From assembly GCA_002496395.1 (NCBI GenBank), contig DAJQ01000007.1:7644-17588 (forward strand): a stretch of 9,945 nucleotides of DNA, written 5' to 3'. Numbering within the stretch: the stretch's first letter is position 1; each line of letters begins with the position of its first letter. Of this stretch, positions 1-5,915 are shown one piece after another. The notes under the pieces were generated by a model. That model worked only from the letters and a program-made list of their open reading frames with translations. It was not told the origin of the DNA and made no database searches. The DNA is from Methanocorpusculaceae archaeon UBA456. GTDB lineage: Archaea > Halobacteriota > Methanomicrobia > Methanomicrobiales > Methanocorpusculaceae. The position numbers were made by a program, and so were the translations under genes.

Positions 1-736
1 GATCTCCGCTCCGCATCGTCTGGTCAACAACAAGCTGAAGCATCTCCTCAGACAGAACACTGGGATAGAACCCCTGACCAACCCGCATCCTGAGGATCTC
101 TTCCACTTCCGCGGGAGAATAGGGAGAGAAGAAGACCTCGGTCGGTCGGAGAACAGAGGCAACACGGATCTCAAACACTTTCTGGAAATCAACATCCATA
201 TCAGAGAAGATCAGGATCACTCCCACCCGAACCGACTCATATTCTTCATGCGCACGGAGCAGGGGATAGAGGACATTGTTTATCTCATTTTCATAGAGCA
301 GGTAGTTTGCATCATCCAGGCAGAGGATCAGCGTCAGATCCTCTTTCTGGAGGAGGCGGCAGACGGCATCATAGACCTGTTTGAAGCTCGTTCCGGTCGG
401 CTGCGGCTGATGTCCGGCAAGCCGCTTGTAGACCTTGGCAAGGATCGCATACCGGGTATTATCGATCTTGCAGTTCACGTGGACACAGGCGATCTTTTTG
501 GTATTCTCCTCGATCTCATCGAAGAGTTTCCGAATCGACGTTGTCTTCCCGGTCCCGGGGGGGCCACGGCAGAGGGAGTTTAGCGGCCGCCCTCCGCGAA
601 GCGCTGGCTGGATCTGAAATGAGAGAGCAGAAATCTGCTCTTCCCGGAACCGGAACTCGTCAGGCACAAAATCGATCTCAAAGACCGTCAGATCCCGGAA
701 GAGGGTCTCATCCCACATCAGCAGCTTCTTTGTCAC
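1..736 (-). CDS. cdc6: Orc1/Cdc6-family DNA replication initiator (AAA+ ATPase), 3' end cut off by the window
   Basis: Archaeal Orc1/Cdc6 proteins bind origin repeats and recruit the MCM helicase. The 245 visible residues cover the N-terminal region and most of the AAA+ domain. The start is followed by MWDETLFRD (7-15), a stretch I recognise from methanogen Cdc6 proteins. Walker A is GPPGTGKTT (58-66), and the Walker B strand is LILCLDDAN (136-144). The C-terminal winged-helix domain should lie beyond base 1, since family members are usually about 370-420 aa. I chose the GTG at 736 because GGGAG sits 8 nt upstream and the protein begins like its relatives. The start lies 15 nt after the stop of the zinc-ribbon gene, suggesting co-transcription. 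Walker B reads Asp-Asp where AAA+ proteins usually have Asp-Glu. The family call is firm; which paralogue it is cannot be told. Confidence 0.9.
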   Translation of the reverse strand, partial: MTKKLLMWDETLFRDLTVFEIDFVPDEFRFREEQISALSFQIQPALRGGRPLNSLCRGPPGTGKTTSIRKLFDEIEENTKKIACVHVNCKIDNTRYAILAKVYKRLAGHQPQPTGTSFKQVYDAVCRLLQKEDLTLILCLDDANYLLYENEINNVLYPLLRAHEEYESVRVGVILIFSDMDVDFQKVFEIRVASVLRPTEVFFSPYSPAEVEEILRMRVGQGFYPSVLSEEMLQLVVDQTMRSGD

Positions 737-751
737 GACACCAACTCCCGG

Positions 752-1399
752 TCACGACCGGTTCATGCACTGTTTACAGAGGGTCTTGTTCATAAAGAGG
801 TGGCTCACATCATGCTGGACCTTATTCACCTCCGCGCCGCAGGCTTCACAGACAAATGGCTGCCCTGCCTGAGATGCTTTACTGGCACCAGAAGCAGCAC
901 CCTCAGCTGACGATGCCGGGGCAGAGACAACGGGAGGTGCCGCCTCCGGGACGGGCGCCTGTTCCGCAGGAGAGGTAGTGTCTTCAGCAGGCAGCGGAAC
1001 CTCCATCTCCGGACCCGCACCGGATTCCGATTCTTCCGGTGGCGGATAATCTGAGATCTGCGGCTCAGGGGTATCCACCCCTGAGAGATCGCGATCCGGC
1101 TCCTCTTCAATAACCGGTTCATCCACGGAGACCGGACATGAGGCTATACCCACTGTCTGCTCTTCTGTTGGAGGCTCATCCATGAGACGAGAACCAAAGA
1201 CCCGGCTCCGGTAATGATCAACGCGCTCTCTGGTCACCTCATCATCACGCCCGATACCAGAGAGCACACCATCCAGAAATGCGATGAGTTCTGTGGCATC
1301 CTCATCCGACTCCACCTCACCGGCCACATCAAACCTGATATTCTCGTAATTATCCAGGTTGATCGTGATGCCGATCGTCATCTGCCTGCGAGTACCCAT
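752..1399 (-). CDS. Uncharacterised protein with disordered Pro/Glu/Ala-rich linker and C-terminal zinc ribbon
   Basis: I do not recognise a named family. Residues 7-75 form a compact acidic domain (TIGITINLDNYENIRFDV near its start) reminiscent of small hypothetical proteins carrying an NYE motif, some of them in phages; that resemblance is from memory only. Residues about 80-180 are rich in Pro, Glu, Ala and Ser and look disordered. The C-terminus carries two Cys pairs, CEAC (184-187) and CKQC (208-211), that should bind one zinc ion. The start at 1399 has GAGGGG 11 nt upstream; an ATG at 1381 is an equally reasonable start. The stop lies 15 nt before cdc6, and codon choice resembles the neighbours, so it is probably a real gene linked to replication. 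A role in binding DNA or a replication partner is a guess. Confidence 0.75.
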   Translation of the reverse strand: MGTRRQMTIGITINLDNYENIRFDVAGEVESDEDATELIAFLDGVLSGIGRDDEVTRERVDHYRSRVFGSRLMDEPPTEEQTVGIASCPVSVDEPVIEEEPDRDLSGVDTPEPQISDYPPPEESESGAGPEMEVPLPAEDTTSPAEQAPVPEAAPPVVSAPASSAEGAASGASKASQAGQPFVCEACGAEVNKVQHDVSHLFMNKTLCKQCMNRS

Positions 1400-1534
1400 A
1401 CCATCAGTATCCCCTCATGGAGGAATATGGTTTGCGGAAGAACCATCCCATCCAAACGCACATAGAAAGAGTGGCAGATGATGAGAGTTACCCCCGCTGA
1501 CATCCCGGATGATGACGCAGGGATCTGATGCCAC
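1400..1534. other. 135-bp intergenic spacer upstream of the zinc-ribbon/cdc6 pair
   Basis: The spacer lies between the apgM stop and the start of the zinc-ribbon gene, both on the minus strand. A weak TATA-like CATATT on the minus strand near 1425, about 26 nt from the 1399 start, could serve a near-leaderless promoter. I see no hairpin with a T-tract and no small gene. The pair could equally be read through from apgM. Confidence 0.4.
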
Positions 1535-2695
1535 CTATTCTGCAAAGAGAAGAGGCAGGAGTTTTGGCCCCCTGATCAACCCGTATGAACCCTTCTCAGC
1601 CTCCCGTTCCGAATAGCTCCCGCTCTCATCCTGCCCTTTTCCAAGGACGGCAAAGGGAACCGGATCGGAGGTATGCGTCCTGAGGCGAAGCGGAGTCGGG
1701 TGATCAGGGAGAACGGCAATGATGCCATCAAATTCTGCAAGCGCGATACCGATTACTTCATCCAGCCGCTCGATCGCCTTCACCTTCTCTTCAAGACTCC
1801 CAAGATGCCCGGCTTCATCAGGGGCCTCGACATGCACATACACAAAATCAAGCCGTTTCAGCGCGTCCAGTGCATACCGAATCTTGGCTTCATAATCAGT
1901 ATCAAGATATCCGGTTGCCCCGGGAACTTTGATCACCTCCATATGGGCAATCCGTGCTATCCCAAAGAGGAGATCGACTGCCGAGATCATTCCGCCGGAT
2001 CTCCCATACCGCTCCTCAAATGATGGTATTGTCGGAGTCTTTCCCCCGCTCCATGGCCATATGGATGTTGCAGGAGAGTATCCTTTCTCAATACGCTTTG
2101 TATTCACCGGGTGGTCAGCAAAGACCTCTGCCGAGACCTCCATACAATGACGCAGGGTATCCGCGTCTGCTCCGGTCGGCAGATAGGAATCGATCGGCTG
2201 CCCGACGATATCATGCGGAGGGGTGGAGGAGGCCCCGTTCCCATGATGAAAGACAAGCAGGTTTCTATAGCTGATCCCAGGATAAAGGGTTACCCCATCA
2301 AGTTCCTTCTGGAGCGAGTCAAAGAGCTCTCTTCCCTCGGAACTTGAGATATGACCGGCAGAGAAATCCTCCATCACCCCATCCCGGACAGTCACCAGGT
2401 TGCACCGGTATGCAATATCGCCGGCTGCAAGCGCAACACCCATTGAGGCTGCCTCCAGCGGACCGCGCCCGGTATAGTAAAGGGCTGGATCATAGCCGAG
2501 GACGGAGAGATTCGCAACATCAGACCCCGGTTCAAAGCCCGGAGGCACCGTTTGCAGCAACCCCATCCGTCCATTCCGGGCGATTGTATCCAAATTCGGG
2601 GTCGAGGCATATTCAAGCGGGCTCAGGCCCCCGAGTGCTTCGATCGGCTCATCTGCCATCCCATCCCCAAGGATAAGGAGGCATTTTCTCTTCAT
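1535..2695 (-). CDS. apgM: 2,3-bisphosphoglycerate-independent phosphoglycerate mutase, archaeal type
   Basis: Interconverts 3-phosphoglycerate and 2-phosphoglycerate in glycolysis/gluconeogenesis, using two metal ions and a phosphoserine intermediate of the alkaline-phosphatase superfamily. The 386-aa product opens with MKRKCLLILGDGMADEP. The metal ligand is Asp11, the likely phosphorylated serine is Ser58 in GSDVANLS, and further ligand motifs are HD at 161-162, HVEAPDEAGH (288-297), DH at 331-332 and His341. Length is close to the usual 390-410 aa. The open frame extends to 2797, but that would overlap the divergent popT start. The ATG at 2695 follows a purine-rich GGAGGAAGAAGAGGGA and matches the family N-terminus; an ATG at 2719 has no ribosome-binding site. 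Pyruvate synthase in the same window feeds this pathway. Confidence 0.95.
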   Translation of the reverse strand: MKRKCLLILGDGMADEPIEALGGLSPLEYASTPNLDTIARNGRMGLLQTVPPGFEPGSDVANLSVLGYDPALYYTGRGPLEAASMGVALAAGDIAYRCNLVTVRDGVMEDFSAGHISSSEGRELFDSLQKELDGVTLYPGISYRNLLVFHHGNGASSTPPHDIVGQPIDSYLPTGADADTLRHCMEVSAEVFADHPVNTKRIEKGYSPATSIWPWSGGKTPTIPSFEERYGRSGGMISAVDLLFGIARIAHMEVIKVPGATGYLDTDYEAKIRYALDALKRLDFVYVHVEAPDEAGHLGSLEEKVKAIERLDEVIGIALAEFDGIIAVLPDHPTPLRLRTHTSDPVPFAVLGKGQDESGSYSEREAEKGSYGLIRGPKLLPLLFAE

Positions 2696-2735
2696 TCCCT
2701 CTTCTTCCTCCAGATGCATCACTACTAGATCTGCC

Positions 2736-2756
2736 GGGACTATCATTAATAGTCTC
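2736..2756. promoter_or_regulatory. Dyad and AT-rich core in the apgM/popT divergent promoter
   Basis: GACTAT (2738-2743) and ATAGTC (2749-2754) form a perfect 6-bp inverted repeat around CATTA, extendable by one wobble and one more pair to 2736-2756. The AT core (ATTAATAG, 2745-2752) is the only TATA-like sequence between the two start codons. It lies about 20 bp before the popT ATG and 50 bp before the apgM ATG. It could be a shared TATA region or operator; regulation is inferred. Confidence 0.45.
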
Positions 2757-2766
2757 TTCAGCGCAC

Positions 2767-3660
2767 ATGATCTACTCTGTGAAACCCGATATCTCAATCC
2801 ATGAAGGAGTCGGAATCTTTCTCCGCGGCCTCATCATGGGCGGATCCGACATCATACCCGGTGTGTCCGGAGGTACGATGGCATTTATTACCGGTATTTA
2901 CGGGCGGCTCGTCCATGCAATAGCCGCAGTGCGCCCACAGACCGCCATCCGGCTTCTACGCGGGGATCTTCAGGGATTCAGGGATGATGTACAGGCAGCC
3001 GATCCCGTATTTCTGATCATCCTGCTGGCCGGAATCGGCACCGCCGCCCTTCTGATGTCTCAAGCCATTCTGCATATCCTTGAGCTATGGCCGGGCGAGG
3101 CATTCGGGCTCTTCCTCGGGATCATCGTCGCGTCAGCAGTCGTTATCGCCATCCAGGTCGAGTCGACACGGAAAAGTGCCATCATCTTCATTGGTGCCGG
3201 ACTTTTCGTCGGATACCTGATCGGAAGCATCCCGGCAGGAACGTTTGGCCACTCCCTCCCGGTGATCTTTCTGACCGGTATGATCGCACTCTGCGCGATG
3301 ATCCTCCCCGGACTATCAGGTGCATACCTCACCCTTCTCCTCGGGCAGTACGAGTATCTGCTTCAGGCGATACGGGATGTCTCACTTCCGGAGATCGTTG
3401 CCTTCATCGCAGGAGGCGCAGTCGGCATTCTCCTCTTCTCACGGGCGCTCCGGTACCTCCTTGACCATTACACCGCCGTTCTGCTTGCCTTCCTGACCGG
3501 CCTGATGCTCGGATCGACCCGGACATTATTTGAGCGGATCGGGGAGGCAGGAGGATTCAAACCTGAGGTTCTCATCGCGTGTATGACCGGTATAATTCTG
3601 ATCTCTGCGGTTGAACAGATGAGGAGGAGAAAGAGGGAGATTATACTTCACAAAAAGTGA
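2767..3660 (+). CDS. popT: DUF368 / PopT-family polyprenyl-phosphate transporter, integral membrane
   Basis: DUF368 proteins in bacteria (PopT) were shown to return undecaprenyl phosphate across the membrane for reuse. In archaea the natural substrate would be a polyprenyl or dolichyl phosphate used in surface glycan or N-glycan assembly, which is inference. The 297-aa protein has about eight hydrophobic segments and the family's paired half-motifs: IPGVSGGTMAF at 30-40 and LPGLSGAYLTLLLGQYE at 180-196, consistent with an inverted internal repeat. It ends in a basic tail, MRRRKRE. No clear ribosome-binding site precedes the ATG at 2767. With the only TATA-like box 15-22 bp upstream, the transcript is probably leaderless or nearly so. 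It is transcribed away from apgM. Confidence 0.88.
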   Translation: MIYSVKPDISIHEGVGIFLRGLIMGGSDIIPGVSGGTMAFITGIYGRLVHAIAAVRPQTAIRLLRGDLQGFRDDVQAADPVFLIILLAGIGTAALLMSQAILHILELWPGEAFGLFLGIIVASAVVIAIQVESTRKSAIIFIGAGLFVGYLIGSIPAGTFGHSLPVIFLTGMIALCAMILPGLSGAYLTLLLGQYEYLLQAIRDVSLPEIVAFIAGGAVGILLFSRALRYLLDHYTAVLLAFLTGLMLGSTRTLFERIGEAGGFKPEVLIACMTGIILISAVEQMRRRKREIILHKK

Positions 3661-3732
3661 GGCGAGGCAGCTATCCTCACTCACCATATGAAATTCGATG
3701 TGATAAAAGGATTGATTGATACAAAAGGACCT

Positions 3733-3959
3733 TTATAATCGTACAAATTCCTCTACATTCAACCCAGCTTCATGAATGATCGCCCGCAAAGTTCCTTTTG
3801 GAATATCCATACCTGAATGATTTGGAACAACAGTTCTTCGTTTTGTGACGGGATTATACCAGATCTCATGGCTCCCTTTTGCCTGTCGATCAAATACAAA
3901 GCTGAAGCTTTCAATTTTCGAATAACTTCACGGGCAGGTAGTGAAGGAAGCCTGGTCAT
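3733..3959 (-). pseudogene. hicA: HicA-type mRNA interferase toxin, broken by a single-base frameshift
   Basis: HicA toxins are small double-stranded-RNA-binding-fold ribonucleases that cut mRNA until bound by HicB. The first 19 codons read MTRLPSLPAREVIRKLKAS. From about 3901 the matching continuation lies in the next frame: FVFDRQAKGSHEIWYNP, then a PNHSGMDIPKGTLR stretch, ending in VEEFVRL and a TAA at 3733-3735. The span of 227 nt is one base short of 76 codons. Restoring a single base near 3900 (AGC to AGGC) gives the usual Gly-Phe junction and a full 75-aa HicA with its GSH active-site histidine at 31. Uncorrected, the start frame gives an unrelated 66-residue product. It sits 4 nt after the hicB stop. 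It could be genuine inactivation or a sequencing error. Confidence 0.85.
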
Positions 3960-3963
3960 TTGA

Positions 3964-4212
3964 TCATACCGTTACCGTGACAGGAATCTTAACATTTTTA
4001 ATCAGGTTGGTTGAGGAAACAAGATGCTCCGGTAAGGGGTCGCCATGTTCAAGATATGATTCAATCAGTTTACGGGCGACATCCTGGGCGATCTCCATAG
4101 TTTCACTGATGGTTCGTCCCTGAGCAATTAATCCCTGAATAGTGTCACTTGTTGCCAGGTATCCTCCTTCATCAAGTTTCCTGATCGTAATTGAGAGCAT
4201 GTATTCGGACAT
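3964..4212 (-). CDS. hicB: HicB-type antitoxin
   Basis: Short HicB proteins have a partial RNase H-like fold that caps HicA, often also repressing their own promoter. The 82-aa product shows the family pattern: an opening beta strand SITIRKLDEGGYLATSDTI, then GLIAQGRTISETMEIAQDVARK, the usual turn and helix. It ends in a valine-rich strand at 73-82. There is no separate DNA-binding domain, so this is the minimal form. It lies just before hicA, TGA and ATG being separated by only four bases, the usual order for archaeal and cyanobacterial hicBA. The frame is intact although the partner toxin is frameshifted. The start at 4212 is the longest option; an ATG at 4200 would also leave the fold complete. 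Confidence 0.88.
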   Translation of the reverse strand: MSEYMLSITIRKLDEGGYLATSDTIQGLIAQGRTISETMEIAQDVARKLIESYLEHGDPLPEHLVSSTNLIKNVKIPVTVTV

Positions 4213-4241
4213 TGTATCTTCTTCAGCCTCCAGCGTGTTCT

Positions 4242-4253
4242 GATATCATATAT
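4242..4253 (-). promoter_or_regulatory. TATA-like box for hicBA
   Basis: On the minus strand ATATATGATATC stands 30-41 bp upstream of the hicB start, leaving room for transcription to begin about 10 nt before the ATG. It is the most AT-rich stretch in the 111-bp spacer between the two toxin-antitoxin modules. The assignment rests on position and composition. Confidence 0.45.
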
Positions 4254-4323
4254 CTCTCGTCCACCATACCAAGAGATCGTGCATTAATCCAGATAGGGAT
4301 TGATCGCTTCATGGATCAGATTA

Positions 4324-4569
4324 CTAACCAGTCAGTTCAACTTCACCTGCTGCAAGAGGTCTGCAACAGAGCCGGCCATTATGCACATCCTTCATAACCC
4401 TATCAATCTTTTTCGAGATCTCAATGGTATAGTACGCTTCACCACAGCGATCACAGATACAGGCCGGAACATCCCTGATAACGATGATCTCATCCGCTAC
4501 TCTGGCAATAAACTCAGTCTTTCCCTCGTGAAGAGTTCCTTTACAAAACGTGCATCTCTCTGGAATCAA
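4324..4569 (-). CDS. YgiT-type zinc-finger (MqsA-like) antitoxin
   Basis: These proteins are the antitoxin partners of DUF4258 and MqsR toxins; the N-terminal zinc finger holds the toxin. From the TTG at 4569 the product is 81 aa, beginning MIPERCTFCKG. Two CxxC pairs (CTFC at 6-9 and CDRC at 39-42) should bind zinc, and the tail ends in RPLAAGEVEL, a typical family ending. No helix-turn-helix domain follows, unlike full MqsA. I chose TTG because AGGAGG lies 8 nt upstream and the protein then starts where relatives do. The TTG overlaps the toxin TGA (TTGA), which suggests translational coupling. An ATG at 4602 would add 11 residues coded inside the toxin gene, with only a poorly spaced GAAGGG before it. 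Confidence 0.87.
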   Translation of the reverse strand: MIPERCTFCKGTLHEGKTEFIARVADEIIVIRDVPACICDRCGEAYYTIEISKKIDRVMKDVHNGRLCCRPLAAGEVELTG

Positions 4570-4877
4570 CCTTCTCTCCTCCTTGTTCGTGCATCTATCC
4601 ATGACCCTTCATCAGGATTATATGTTGTAATAACCCGGAGATGATCCTCACAAACCCCAAGTACTACATGATATGCATCTTCACATATAAAGCCAAGCAT
4701 GAGGACAGCAGGACATGGATCACCATCGGGATATGACTCAATGATCTCTCCATTCCGAATAATTGATTGAAGATCATCAGTTGAAATATTTCTCTCAAAC
4801 ATCCTGACTCGTGCATGATGTGAAATAATGACGGAATCACATTCCGCAAACCTGTTGATCTCTTCTTTTATATTCAC
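4566..4877 (-). CDS. DUF4258 domain toxin of a type II toxin-antitoxin pair
   Basis: DUF4258 proteins are predicted toxins related to the RelE/MqsR fold, expected to act on RNA; no catalytic detail can be read here. The 103-aa product has the family's HHARVRMFERNIS stretch (20-32), a central hydrophobic strand region, and the RVITTYNPDE ending (81-90). The start is GTG at 4877, preceded by the purine-rich AAGGAAGGTAGGAAGAG. A TATA-like GGTTATAGAG on the minus strand (4905-4914) would begin a short leader. The toxin comes first and overlaps its zinc-finger antitoxin, the usual order for MqsRA-like pairs. The frame is intact, and the DNA is more AT-rich than the flanking genes. Confidence 0.85.
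   Translation of the reverse strand: MNIKEEINRFAECDSVIISHHARVRMFERNISTDDLQSIIRNGEIIESYPDGDPCPAVLMLGFICEDAYHVVLGVCEDHLRVITTYNPDEGSWIDARTRRREG
4578..4583 (-). promoter_or_regulatory. Ribosome-binding site that places the antitoxin start at TTG
   Basis: AGGAGG on the minus strand lies inside the 3' end of the toxin gene, 8 nt before the TTG at 4569. Its quality and spacing favour TTG over the ATG at 4602 as the YgiT-family start. Confidence 0.7.
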
Positions 4878-4904
4878 CTCTTCCTACCTTCCTTTGTGTC
4901 AGTC

Positions 4905-4914
4905 CCTCTATAAC
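4905..4914 (-). promoter_or_regulatory. TATA-like box for the DUF4258/YgiT module
   Basis: GGTTATAGAG on the minus strand stands 28-37 bp upstream of the GTG start, within the 64-bp gap after the epimerase gene. It would allow the module its own promoter rather than read-through from galE. Support is positional. Confidence 0.4.
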
Positions 4915-4941
4915 CACATGAAGTCGAAACCACCGATACAA

Positions 4942-5877
4942 TCATAGTTCAGACAGCCCCGCCCGAACCGCCTCACGGACACTTCGTTCAGACCCGATAC
5001 CCGGCTTCCATCCAAGCTCCTGTATCTTCTCAACCGAGAGGAGCATCTTCGGGACATCGCCGACCCAGCCGCGATCCCCGCCGGTGAAGGCAAATTCTAC
5101 ATGTGAGAGCCCCATCTCAGAGACAATGATCTCTCCTATCGAGACGACATCGATCCAGTCATCGGATCCGATATTATAGATATTATACAGATCCGGGCCA
5201 TGCTCTGAGGCATAGATCATCCCGTCCACACAGGCAGCAACCGAGAGATAGGATTTGGTCTGGGTTCCATCTCCAAGGATCTCCAGTTTCTCCGGGTTAT
5301 CCCTGAGTTTCCTGATGAAGTCGAAGATTACCCCGTGGTTGCTCCGGGGACCGATGATATTAGCAAACCGGAAGACCGATCCCTTCATCTGGTAGGTATG
5401 GCAGTACGACGAGATCATCGCCTCAGATGCGAGCTTGCTTGCACCATAGACTGAGATCGGCACCATCGGAGAATACTCCTCTGGTGTCGGGATAACCGAT
5501 GCCTCACCATAGACCGTTGACGTGGAGGTGAAGATGATCGCAGGTATCTGGTGCTCCCGCATCGCCTCAAGGACGCGGATAGTGGCGGTGACATTATTCT
5601 CATATACTGAGAACGGGTGTGCCGCACTCCCCCGGACATCGGGATCGGCGGCAAGATGGAAGATCCGGTCCGCTCCCCTGCACGCACCCTGCCATCCATC
5701 TGCCATGAGATCGGCTTCGATCAACTCAACCTTTCCTGATTCCAGATGCCCTTTGATATGGTCGCGGCTCCCTGCCCTGAGTGAATCGATCACACAGACA
5801 CGATCTCCCCGTTCCACCAGCGCATCCACAAGATGAGATCCGATAAATCCGGCACCACCGGTCACGACACTGAACAT
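4942..5877 (-). CDS. NAD-dependent sugar-nucleotide epimerase (UDP-glucose 4-epimerase-like)
   Basis: An extended short-chain dehydrogenase/reductase that most likely epimerises the 4-hydroxyl of a UDP-sugar for surface glycan synthesis. The NAD-binding TGGAGFIGS is at 6-14, Asp31 ends the second strand, and HLAA (74-77) is present. The catalytic triad region is STSTVYGE (118-125) with Tyr144 and Lys148 in SVYGASK. A GPRSNHGVI loop (177-184) follows, as in GalE-like enzymes. Length is 311 aa, typical for archaeal GalE-type proteins. The ATG at 5877 begins directly at the first beta strand. Substrate cannot be decided from sequence; UDP-glucose, UDP-GlcNAc or a uronate are all possible. It is divergent from the marker 12 gene across a 38-bp gap and may share surface-glycan duty with popT. 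Confidence 0.88.
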   Translation of the reverse strand: MFSVVTGGAGFIGSHLVDALVERGDRVCVIDSLRAGSRDHIKGHLESGKVELIEADLMADGWQGACRGADRIFHLAADPDVRGSAAHPFSVYENNVTATIRVLEAMREHQIPAIIFTSTSTVYGEASVIPTPEEYSPMVPISVYGASKLASEAMISSYCHTYQMKGSVFRFANIIGPRSNHGVIFDFIRKLRDNPEKLEILGDGTQTKSYLSVAACVDGMIYASEHGPDLYNIYNIGSDDWIDVVSIGEIIVSEMGLSHVEFAFTGGDRGWVGDVPKMLLSVEKIQELGWKPGIGSERSVREAVRAGLSEL

Positions 5878-5915
5878 TATACACTAATAGGTTGGCCAGA
5901 CAATTAAGTACCGGT
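5878..5915. promoter_or_regulatory. Compact divergent promoter between the epimerase and marker 12 genes
   Basis: Only 38 bp separate the two start codons. For the plus strand, TTATACAC (5877-5884) is centred about 35 bp before the ATG at 5916. For the minus strand, CTTAATTG (5901-5908) is centred about 27 bp before the epimerase ATG, which would make that transcript leaderless. The two promoters would overlap each other's start sites, so the genes may compete. These boxes are assigned by eye. Confidence 0.4.

Noticed and set aside
556..562. Seven-G run in the Cdc6 P-loop region as a possible frameshift
   Set aside because: Read carefully on the minus strand, the frame is continuous through GPPGTGKTT from the GTG start to the window edge, so no base is missing or extra.
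826..1122. A 98-residue Arg/Leu-rich frame overlapping the zinc-ribbon gene
   Set aside because: The composition (Arg, Leu, Pro, His runs) is the off-frame image of the Pro/Glu/Ala linker. It has no start signal and no recognisable domain.
2696..2797. N-terminal extension of ApgM to the start at 2797
   Set aside because: The extension has no family similarity or ribosome-binding site and would overlap the popT start and the divergent promoter.
3657..3680. Hairpin GTGAGG/CCTCAC across the popT stop codon as a terminator
   Set aside because: The stem is only 6 bp with a 12-nt loop, overlaps the stop codon and is not followed by a T-tract. It could be chance.
3759..3959. The 66-residue product of the uninterrupted hicA start frame as a real short protein
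   Set aside because: Only its first 19 residues are HicA-like. The rest is an out-of-frame reading of conserved HicA sequence, so the locus is better described as a frameshifted hicA ending at 3733.
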